Below are positions 19,159 through 27,500 of a stretch of 27,500 bases of DNA, piece after piece. The DNA lies in the NCBI GenBank assembly GCA_009663005.1, contig VIGQ01000726.1, forward strand, positions 17,501 to 45,000, written 5' to 3'. The DNA comes from Actinidia chinensis. Taxonomy: Eukaryota; Streptophyta; Magnoliopsida; Ericales; Actinidiaceae. Within the stretch, counting starts at the first letter, position 1; each line of letters begins with the position of its first letter. The translations under genes were made by a program, and so were the position numbers. The notes under the pieces are model-generated. The model was given only the letters and a program-made list of their open reading frames with translations. It was not told the origin of the DNA and ran no database searches.

Positions 19159-20290
19159 GTCAAAAAAAAAACATAAATAATATAAAAGTTTTAATCAAAT
19201 AAAAAAATTATTAAATACAAAAAAAATCAAAAATGGAGAAAAAGAATTGGGTAGTTAATATTTTAATACGAACTTACCCCACTAAAAAAATAATCCAATG
19301 AGTAAAAAAAAATTGTCCAGTTTTAGAGAATTTTTATCCATTGAATCACACTTATGTGGGTGCCCCAACTTTGAAAGAATGAAATGATATTTTTTTAGGA
19401 AAAAAATAGTCTCATGTGAAATCTCAGGTAAAAATAAACATTTTATTAATTCTCTAAACCGTTGATCCATTTCAGTTAAAAATATCATTTTTTAACTTCT
19501 CAAATATGTGGAGCTCCACAATAGGTGTCATCTACTGGCCAAAAAACCTCGTTAAAAAAGTTTGGCATATTTTTTTAAGTATTGGATCATTTTTTAGTGC
19601 CCACACAAAAAATAAAGACCTATTTCTTTTTCCTTCATTTTTTAATTTTTTGTATTTAATAATTGTTATTATTATTTGATCAAAATTTTAACATTTTTAT
19701 ACGACAAATGTCAAAAAATATAAAAAATATTATTTCAAGATACCAATAGTTTTTTTATGTTTATTGAATTTTTGTCTTCAATTAGATAATTTTTTATATT
19801 TTTAACTCATTTTATCAGAAAAATTAAAAAATATAAAATATTAATTAATCGTTAAAAAAATTCACTAAAGAAATAACATGGTGAAAAGCAAATCAGATAA
19901 AAAAATAGCCAACCAGATAGAAAAAAAAATGATTTCCGTACTTCCGTTTTCTTTAATTGCAATTTTTTTTTTGTATTTATGAAATAATTTTCGACGGTCG
20001 TAGTAAAATTATTGAGTTAAATGATCTTTATTATAAATTTATCATAATAAGAACAAAAAAATCATAATATAAACATAAATATGTTTTGAATCTTTCAAAC
20101 TATCTCTAATATAAAATACAAATTATTTTTTAAAATCTTCCAAATTAGCACTCGCCATCTACGGTTGGACTACATTTGAGTTTATCCATACAAATTTCAC
20201 CTAGACTATTTTTTTTTCACAAAAAATAGCACTCTGCACTTCCTTCTTTCTCAATGTTGGGGCTCACATAGGTTGTATCTAATATCCAAA
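18620..20290. repeat. ~1.65-kb near-palindrome with ~800-bp arms (family M)
   Basis: The left arm (about 18620-19398) matches the complement of about 19478-20290 in order. Pairs are 'TTTATGTTTATATTATAA' (18820) with 'TAATATAAACATAAAT' (20058), 'TGTTCTTATCATGATAAATT' with 'AATTTATCATAATAAGAACA', 'AATTATCTAA' pairs near 19080 and 19780, 'AAGTTTTAATCAAATAA' (19185) with 'TTATTTGATCAAAATTT' (19672), and 'GAAATGATATTTTTTTAGG' (19380) with 'AAAAATATCATTTTTTAAC' (19479). The loop is only about 80 bases. Arms differ by many substitutions and small indels. There is no open frame. It may be two family M elements inserted head to head, or one element with very long inverted repeats. Confidence 0.7.
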
Positions 20291-20769
20291 TTAGCAATAC
20301 TTTTAAATTAGTATACATTTTGATTTATTTTTTATTTTGTAGCAATGTATCTCGTATCATGATATTTATATCGTATCTGTTTTTTTAGATTGTAAAATTC
20401 TAACAAGTACGTTTAAGAAGTGATTTTTTTATTTTTTAGCGTAGTGCTCGTGAGTAAATGGACAATTTATTAGTATGTAAACATAAAGCAAACTAATTCT
20501 GTCTGTCCTGCCATTTTTTATAATTCGTATCTGAAAAAGAAAGAACTTTTACTTAAATATATTTGCTCCAACCTAAAGGGTTGGATAGTGTTTACCTGGC
20601 CTCATGAAACCTTTGGTCTAAGATTCGCTCATACTCGCGTGCTATCAATTTATATGTTAGATAAATTCAATGAGTTTTTTTTTCTAATCTTTAAATGGAC
20701 TCCGTCTGTGAAATTGAGATTATTGCAACAGATTACTCGGTAATGGGCCAGGTGTCGAATTATAAAAAT
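20291..20769. other. Unassigned AT-rich DNA
   Basis: No gene, RNA or repeat is supported on either strand. Confidence 0.45.
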
Positions 20770-21199
20770 GGGATAAATTTCACTTATATCTCCCATGAAG
20801 TTTACAAAATTTCACATGACCATCCCTATAACCTCCCTATAGTTTAGAAATTATAAACCTAAAACCTCCCCCTTCTGTAAAAGTAAGTAGGCCAAACGTC
20901 CTTAATAATACAAATGATAAATTTTAACTAATCCCTAAAATTTAATCAAATTACACGGGCCTCCTCTGTGTGTTGTAAATCTAAATGTGTATTATTTAAA
21001 AAGAAGGAATGTCTGTGTAATTTTACATAATTATCGGAGAAGTTCGTGCATTAATCAAACTTCAGGAGAGGTTAATGAAGTTACCCTTTGTATATTAAAG
21101 CCGTTTTAAAATAATAGGGGAGATTTTTGTAATTTTACAACTACTGGGAGATCTAATAAAATTTTGTCAAACCTCAGGGGAGGTAGTCAAATTTACCCT
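20770..21199. mobile_element. Diverged relative of the 18195-18580 MITE
   Basis: Left end GGGATAAATTTCACTTAT followed by 'CTCCCATGAAGTTT'. The right end reads, in complement, AGGGTAAATTTGACTACC then 'TCCCCTGAGGTTT', close to the ends of the MITE at 18195. Inside, 'AATTACACGGGCCTCCTCTG' (near 20950) and 'CTTCAGGAGAGGTTAATGAA' (near 21060) form a second, inner pair of related ends, suggesting that one element inserted into another or an internal duplication. It carries no open frame. Confidence 0.7.
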
Positions 21200-23737
21200 A
21201 GAAAAAAAACTATCAACCGGCCCATGTTTTACCAGGGGAATATTCATTTTGCCCTTGAATTATTAATGAGGCTACCAAAAGTCCAATCGATATTTAAAAT
21301 TTATCTGTTTTGTCATACATAGGACATGTTATTTTTTTAGTATACTTATTTACAAATAGTAAACATCAATACATTATTGTGACAGATAAAAATGAGTTGA
21401 TGTCCATTCAAGTCAATATAATTTCATTAGCTAAGGATGCCTTGATATTAGTATTACCTTAAAGTTTTAACTGTGGTTTTTGTTCAAAGGAAAATTATAA
21501 CCATCTACAGTAGTGGTGAAAATTGTATTGACAATGTAGAAAGTGTATCAATAGTCATAAAATACATTTGAAACAGTAAAATTATATAAATACCTACAAA
21601 ATGTAAATTGCACCACTCGCCAATGGGTGGTGTTAGGAAACCCTTGTCCAATTGTCCAAGCTAATCAAAAACACTTGTTTATAAACCGGTGTATCTACTA
21701 CGATTGTATTTGTCATCTTTCACTTATGTCAATCAGTACGTTACCTTTAAGTTAAGTTTGAATTGTTTGTTCTTTTCTCCGTCTATTTTCCTATTCTAAT
21801 AAGTGGTGGAAGAGTATACCATGTTCTTACAAAAATCAGACATGTGACTCTTACTTGGAATGAAAGACGGATAGCAGAATTACATGACACTTAACCTAAA
21901 TATTGGTTGCTGTCGCAGTTGAAAGTGAAAGATACAAAGTTAAAATTTTTCGCAAAAGGCAGGGTGTAAAGTAATAAATTATCAATAAAAACGTATGGAT
22001 GTTTTCTTCATTTCTATAATTAATTCACCAGATTACAAGCCCTAAAGTATCAACTAGATTCAAAATTTTGTGAAAATGGGAAAAGTAACCGTATAATTTA
22101 TGAAATGACAAAAAGGGTAGTTGTGCGGGCCATTGCACTGAGCTTTATTGCAGTGGGTTCAATAGGAGTTCGGTCTCCATAATCGTACTAGTTGATTTTG
22201 TAGGTATCTGCAAGTACACAAGCCATGTGAAACTTTAATTGGATATTGATAGTATATAATTAATTGATCGTTATATATTTATTTCAAAAACATATTTACC
22301 ATTCATTTTTTTGAACAATAGGATCCTAATCGTATTGGACGTTTCAAATCTGGTTACTCTATCCAATCAACTTGAATATTTTTTATAGAAATGATATACT
22401 CGTTAAGTAACTTTATAATATGACGTTGTCTAATTGACCCCAAAGCGAAATTTATAAATAATGCAAGCAACTTGGTCCCATTCCTTTGGCACATTAATCC
22501 TAGCACTTATGGTTACATGGCAAAAAACCAAAGTTGGTTGTCAAAATAAACTAATTACAAGTAAAGGGTGAAATGATTTAAAAAATAATGAGGAAATTAT
22601 TTATTATTTTGTTTTCTTTCTTGTGCATTTCCTATTGCCTATCCTTTCACTTTCCATTCTTATGCCAACCATTGGAAAGGAAACTTTTAATAATCTCAAA
22701 TTCTTTTCTTTGTTTAAATCTTAAAAACTAAATGACAAAACGAGAAAAGAAAGGAAAATGAGTTATAAAATTACTGAGGGAAAAGATTATTAAATCATCA
22801 ACAATATATAGTTTTTTTTGGCTCTTTTACATGACCTAAATTTTCGTATCCACTTTCCAATTATCACCGCATGGGAAGGAATCTTTATCTCAACTCATTC
22901 AGTTTCGCTTTTTTGTATCTAAATTTTGTACTCTAAAGACACTTTTTAAACTATGGCCCAAATCCAAAGATGTAGTTTGGTAAGTTGGGCATAATATCTA
23001 ATTAGAGCACCAGAAAGTTGTAGGTATATCAGGTGTCATCTAGGACTACGATAGTTAGATATTGCACGCGATTGGTACAAGAAAAGTTAGATGATCTAAC
23101 AGGTTTCGAAACGAGAGAAGTTTCTAACTAACTTTTTTATTTTTTTTTTTCTTTTCGCTTCCTCAAATTTTTAATTCAATACATCCTCAATTTCGTATAT
23201 CCACCACACATCTTTTTTGCTATACATTTTATTTTTTCCTTAAATGTTGTTCAGATTATTTTTCATGGTTTTTGTTTTCTTCTTCCAAGTTAAAAAATTT
23301 GAGATCCGTATTTTAATATTTTTTAACTTCTGTCTGTTGCTCTAAATATCAGCATTTAACATAAATTTAACTATAATAAAGATAAAAATAGATTCAAACG
23401 GTCAGTTTACAATGTTATTATAGTTGTTTCCAAAATATTACGAACATAGTGGCCCCTACTTTTTTAATTAAGGGAAAATTCCTTTTCAATACTTATCTAA
23501 TCTTTTGAAGTTGGAAGTTCTAATCTATTTTTCTTTTTTCTTGGACTTTTAAATTTTAAATGTAACAATATATGTGTCATGATACAATTTTGTTCTCCCA
23601 ATTTATTTTTTTTATTTTAAAGAATTCTAATACATTGCTCAATAAGGCAAGTTTTAAAATGAAGCAATACTGTGTTATGATATAACTACTATTGGTCCCT
23701 AATTACGCTAAAAAAAAAAATCTCTTACACGTATTCG
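21200..23737. other. Unassigned AT-rich DNA, 2.5 kb
   Basis: I find no open frame longer than about 60 codons on either strand, no RNA gene and no clear repeat pair. Near 23445 and 23690 short GGCCCCTAC / GGTCCCTAAT words next to T or A runs recall the outer block of family M and may be further eroded copies. Confidence 0.4.
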
Positions 23738-24700
23738 TTAGAATTTTATAATTTTAAAAACATTTAATAGATACATTGCATGTATATACAAAAAAATATA
23801 TGATGCTACAAAATTGGAGAATAAATTTAAAAGTATAATGATTTAAAAAAGTTTTACTAGTTTAGGAGAAATGAGAAAAAAAAGATGTTTTAGGTTTTTT
23901 TGTGATTCCATTAAAAAAAATGATCTAATAGGTAAAACATTATGCATAGCTTTAGAAGTTTTTTGGCTATTGGATTATCAACATATATGGGCCCCACATA
24001 TTTGAGAAGAAAAAAAAAAGTGATATTTTTGGAGACGAAAAAATAGCCTCAGGGAAAAATTCTAGTCACTAAATTAACTCAAATGGATTCCAACCAAGAT
24101 AGTGAAAAATAATTTGGAAATCAAAAAAACTTTTGTGGTGTTTATATTATAGACTAGTAAATTTCGTGCCACCTTCTTAAGGATTTATTAGAATTTTATA
24201 ACATGAAAAAAACAAATAAATATAAACGTCATTATAAGAAATACATTGCCCATATATATACGAAAAGATACATGCTTAATAAAATGGAGAACAAATTACA
24301 AAAGAAAATTTTAAAAAAGTGTTGCTAGTTAGAAAAAAATGAAAAGACAAATAAAGGAATTTATTTATTTTGGTGGGTCCCACTAAAAAATTATGTCATG
24401 GATAAACAATATGCCCAACTTTAAAAAAATTTGTGATTGGATCACAGCTGATGTGAGCCTCACACTTTTGAGAAAATTTTGAGAAAAAGAAAGTGTTTTT
24501 TTGAAAGAAAAAAATGAGTTAGTGAAATCTCAATCAATGGATTAAATCAAAGGATTTCAATCATAGATAGTGGAGATAATTGGAAGATCAAAAATTGTGT
24601 TTAAATTATAATGTTTATTCTCAATTTATTTTTGTTCTAATTTTATGAATTATTAGACATGCTCAACAAGGAAGTTTTAGAAATTTTATCCATTTAGTAA
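23738..24700 (-). repeat. Tandem duplication of family M (two ~450-bp units)
   Basis: Unit 1 (about 23738-24165) and unit 2 (about 24188-24620) share, in order, 'TTAGAATTTTATAA', 'AATACATTGC' with 'CATATATA' (unit 1 GATACATTGCATGTATATA), 'AAAATGGAGAA' or 'AAAATTGGAGAA', the family M outer block (GATCTAATAGG / CCACTAAAAAATTATG), 'TTGGATTATCAACATATATG' or 'TTGGATCACAGCTGATGTG', 'TTTGAGAA' and 'GATAGTG'. Both are in the minus orientation, so this is a direct tandem repeat, not an inverted one. A third inner segment follows to about 24700. Confidence 0.65.
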
Positions 24701-24779
24701 AGATCAAAAACAATAAACAAAAATGGTAAGTCTTCCATTAAGTGTCTTTTGTTGTGAAGTTAAAACTTTCTATTTTTTC

Positions 24780-24900
24780 ACTTAAAATTATATTAAATGT
24801 TTATGAATACCTCTTCAAAAATACTTCAAAAAATAAAAAGAAACAAATTTTGACAAAAAACTGGCAATATTCATACAATTATAATTGTTAGTTTTTAAAT
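24780..24900 (+). repeat. Family M inner segment, second copy
   Basis: Matches 17512-17640 in order: 'AATGTTTATGAATAC', 'CTTCAAAAAATAAAAAGAAA', 'CAATATTCATACAATTATAA'. It lies just inside the tandem modules, as the first copy lies just inside M2, although relative orientation differs. That fits an element whose two ends carry the same module in inverted orientation. Confidence 0.55.
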
Positions 24901-25229
24901 TATAATAAATTTGTATTTCGTGGCTTAAAAACTATAATTTAAAATATAATTGTTAATTTTGTTCATTAGCAATTACTAATACTGTATTTCGTGCTTAAAC
25001 TATAATTTATGTTTCTAATATCCATTCACATTTCAAATTTAAAATGAAAATGGTGCGATTGAACTTGTCTCGTTCGCATTTTGGATTAGAAATTTAGGCT
25101 GAACAACAAAAGGATAAAAGAGAAGGAGAGAAAAATTAAAAGATCCAACGTGGTGTACGTATTCCCCACTGATCTGTGGTGTGCCGCGAAGTAGTGTGAA
25201 TATAATCCATCTCTTTCCTCCTTTTTACC

Positions 25230-25330
25230 ACCATTATTCCACTGGACCCCTCTCTCTCTCTTTTCTATCTTCGTAATAAACTAAGGGGGATTGATCTGAA
25301 AACGCAGAGAGACAGAGAGAGAGGACAGAG
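25230..25330 (+). promoter_or_regulatory. CT/GA-rich leader of the TBL-like gene
   Basis: A CT run (25250-25262) and a GA run (25304-25324) lie just upstream of the ATG at 25331, typical of plant 5' untranslated leaders. Slightly upstream, ACGT-core words occur (CAACGTGGTG near 25147, GTACGT near 25155), common in plant promoters. I cannot point to a certain TATA box. Whether this region still works as a promoter is unknown. Confidence 0.4.
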
Positions 25331-25629
25331 ATGTCGGCTCTTTCTCGGAAATACTCGCTCTTCTCTCTCTACTCTATTTGGATTGCTATGGTGTGGGTTC
25401 GCTCCATTTTATCTTTTTCTCTCATGTTCTGCTACAACAACTAGCAAATGCCCAAAACAGAGCAGTGCCTGTGACTTCTTCCAAGGGAGATGGGTGGCCG
25501 ATCTCACTCTCTCTCGTTACAAACTCAACCACATGTCGTCATAGAGCGAGGGTTCGCTTGCCAGAAGAATGGAGCCCCGGATTCAACTATCTCAAGTACA
25601 TTTGGCAGCCCCTTGACGCAACTTGTAAG
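25331..25629 (+). pseudogene. Broken first exon of a TBL/PMR5N-family gene
   Basis: TBL proteins are Golgi membrane proteins with an N-terminal PMR5N domain; known members O-acetylate wall polysaccharides such as xylan. Here the ATG frame gives a short basic start and a hydrophobic stretch (membrane anchor) but stops at TAG 25442 after 37 codons. Family landmarks then appear in changing frames: CDFFQGRWV (from 25470, second frame), NSTTC (third frame, TGT 25534), GFACQKNGAPD (first frame, TGC 25559) and YLKYIWQP (third frame, TAT 25588). Family pattern: C-x-x-F-x-G-x-W-V, C, C-x-K-x-G-R-P-D, Y-x-x-x-R-W-x-P. The usual R of GRPD is A and the R before W is I. At least four frame changes are needed; the first may be slippage in the TC run at 25358-25373. 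Exon end: GTAAGG donor at 25625 or GTACAC at 25630. No second exon with the GDS and DxxH motifs is seen up to 27500. Confidence 0.75.
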
Positions 25630-25635
25630 GTACAC

Positions 25636-25657
25636 CTCTCTCTCTCTCTCTCTCTCT
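25636..25657. repeat. (CT)11 microsatellite
   Basis: Perfect CT repeat directly after the presumed splice donor of the TBL-like exon. Confidence 0.95.
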
Positions 25658-26951
25658 TCAATTTTTGCATTGCCATTTGTGATCTGATTGTGCTCAATCA
25701 TAATAGTTGGAAAGGGAACAACTTTATGTTATGTTTTTCCTACCTAAAATTATTCACTTTTGGATATGATGCAAGGGTACTTTTTGTAAATTTATAGAGA
25801 AAACAAAAAAAATGAAAATCATTTAGCCTTAAAAAATTTACATATACATTTTTTCAATTGGGGCCACTGAAAATTTGAGGTTTTTAACTCATTTGGGATT
25901 AGTCGAGTCACGTCAGCTTGGTTCGGACACCCAAATTATTAAAAAATAAAAAATAAAAATAACATTTATAAATACTAACATGTTGTGGGTTTTGTTTCAA
26001 AGTAATCGTAAAAATATTTGGAAAAATAATATAAAAAAACTCACGGTCTATCATGAAAATAAATTAAATGTATAGTTTAATTGTAACAACCATTTAATTT
26101 TAATTTGTTAACAATTTAAATCATTCCTTTCTGTTCCACCTAACAATTATTTTCTGCCAAATACACTGAAACCGAGGTCATATAGGAATTTCTTCTTTAA
26201 AGTCTTAATGAACCATTCTCATTACAAATGGCATAGAATCGCAATAACAAACTTCGATCTCTTTAATACAATACCCAAACACTCAAAAACTCTCTTAATT
26301 TGATTGTAATAGATCGATTAAGACTTTTAAACGGGGACCCCTATACGAAGTTCATTTATGTATGTTTTGGGTGGAACCAGTTAGTTTCGTTAAGCACGGG
26401 TGACAGAAACGAAAGACATTGTTTAATTATTACTAATTAAAAACTATAAGGTTCGATCAGTTTCAATTGGAATATAGGGTTAATCTGTTCGGTAAAAACC
26501 TTGTTTTTTTGTGTGTGTGTTGTTGGAATTTCACCTATATTTCTTTTTGTATATTAGTTTTCATATTTGATCCATCATGAATTGCTTAGGTCCCCCCTCT
26601 CTGTGATGTTGCATCCTTTTCACCAGAAATTGGTGTTACTTGCAAAAAGCATTCTTTTTGCATTAAACAGGGCTTATCTTAATTGCAGAAAACCGTTCAT
26701 TAATTTAATTATTTTTGCATAAGCGTGTCATTATTAATGGAAAGAAGTAAATTTAATTTAGACTTGGAAAAGTTGTTTAGGTGGGAAAGGGGACACAATT
26801 GGAAATGACAATTGTAAACAATTTTTTCATTGGATAAAGGTTTCTGATAAATACAGATTCCTTTTTCTAGTTTGAGAAAGGTTACTGACAATCTCTTACT
26901 TTTGAAACTAATATCAAGATTCCATGATCTAAACTTTTATACAAAAAATGG
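25658..26951. other. AT-rich DNA downstream of the TBL-like exon
   Basis: If the TBL exon is spliced this would be intron, yet no second exon is seen. The open frame that runs on to 25797 is intron read-through. The minus open frame at 26709-26891 has no recognised domain. No repeat pair was recognised. Confidence 0.4.
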
Positions 26952-27424
26952 ACAAAGTACTTGTGATTAGGATTTTTAATTTTTTTTCTCAATATACCCT
27001 TAAAATAAAATAGAAATTCCAAAAATGACAAAATTGCCCTGTGTTTAGGGCTTTTATTTTTTTCTCAATACAATTTAAAATAAACAAATAATTTTGGTAC
27101 TCAAAATTCAAAGTTATTATAAACTACTATATTTTTATTTTTATCAATAAATACTTTTTTAAAAAAAAGAAATTGATCTATAATTATTTAAGTACCTTCT
27201 AATGAAAATACTAAAAATTAAAAACTTGTTATTCAATATTTTATTTTTAAATAAATTATCTAAAATTGTTTTTATGCTCCTAATCTAAACAATTGAAAAA
27301 ATTAAACTTTTGTATCAAATTTTTTTTTTTAAAAAAAAGGTGAGAGAATATTTATTTATTTAATTGATTGATTGAAAAAAACAATTGAAAGTCCTAATCA
27401 AAAAGGGTAATCTTGTCACTTTGT
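26952..27424. mobile_element. Imperfect inverted-repeat element (MITE-like)
   Basis: The left end reads ACAAAGTACTTGTGATTAGG then 'ATTTTTAATTTTTTTT'. The right end, in complement, reads ACAAAGTGACAAGATTACCC then 'TTTTTGATTAGGACTTTCAATT'. So ACAAAGT and GATTAGGA blocks pair, with about 15 extra bases on the right. 'GGTAATCTTGTCACTTTGT' (27406-27424) is also similar to 'AAATGACAAAATTGCCC' near 27024, a repeated inner copy. No target duplication or coding capacity is seen. Confidence 0.45.
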
Positions 27425-27500
27425 TACAAATATTAGTTTCAGAAAAAAATTGACACTAATTTAAAAAAGTTAAGAGAGCGGTGGCTATTTTAAAATTACA

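Noticed and set aside
25378..25797. Longest open frame (139 codons)
   Set aside because: It is a shifted reading of the TBL-like exon that runs through the CT microsatellite into intron; only the YLKYIWQP block matches the family in this frame.

Overview
This window looks like nuclear DNA of a flowering plant, most likely a eudicot: it is very AT-rich, gene-poor and packed with decayed plant transposable elements (Ty1/copia and Ty3/gypsy-type LTRs, hAT-type and other MITEs, long inverted repeats). It also carries one fragment of a plant-specific gene family (TBL/PMR5N). I see no intact protein-coding gene. The short open frames are chance frames in AT-rich DNA, or scraps of dead elements.

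Layout. 1-1800: fold-back DNA element with arms of about 300 bp, plus copies of a dispersed terminal module (family M). 2190-2960: segment rich in GGAACCG-type motifs, probably a decayed hAT-type element. 2961-6607: mostly unassigned DNA holding a 97-bp direct repeat pair (4276 and 5672) around a ~550-bp dispersed repeat (copy A). 6608-10975: degenerate Ty1/copia retrotransposon on the minus strand, with both LTRs, primer binding site, polypurine tract and recognisable gag, protease, integrase and reverse transcriptase remnants, but no RNase H.

11262-16075: a nest of insertions. Copy B of the dispersed repeat is split by a SIRE/Maximus-like copia LTR (11376-15679). That LTR is split by a Ty3/gypsy chromovirus-like solo LTR (12589-14818, exact 5-bp target duplication GTATC). 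That LTR is split by a hAT-type MITE (13822-14340). 16251-16910: island of higher GC with a tRNA-like stretch, origin unknown.

17512-20290: family M again, a 386-bp MITE with clear inverted termini (18195-18580), and a ~1.65-kb near-palindrome with ~800-bp arms. 20770-21199: a diverged relative of that MITE. 23738-24700: tandem duplication of family M. 25331-25629: broken first exon of a trichome-birefringence-like (TBL) gene, preceded by a CT/GA-rich leader. 26952-27424: imperfect inverted-repeat element.

No gene here can be shown to act with another. The window is best read as a record of transposition, nesting, solo-LTR formation and decay. Identities come from recalled family features and comparison by eye, so boundaries marked approximate should be treated as such. 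I found no convincing new biological system; the large palindrome, the four-level nest and the A/B repeat with its flanking direct repeats are the items I would check first.
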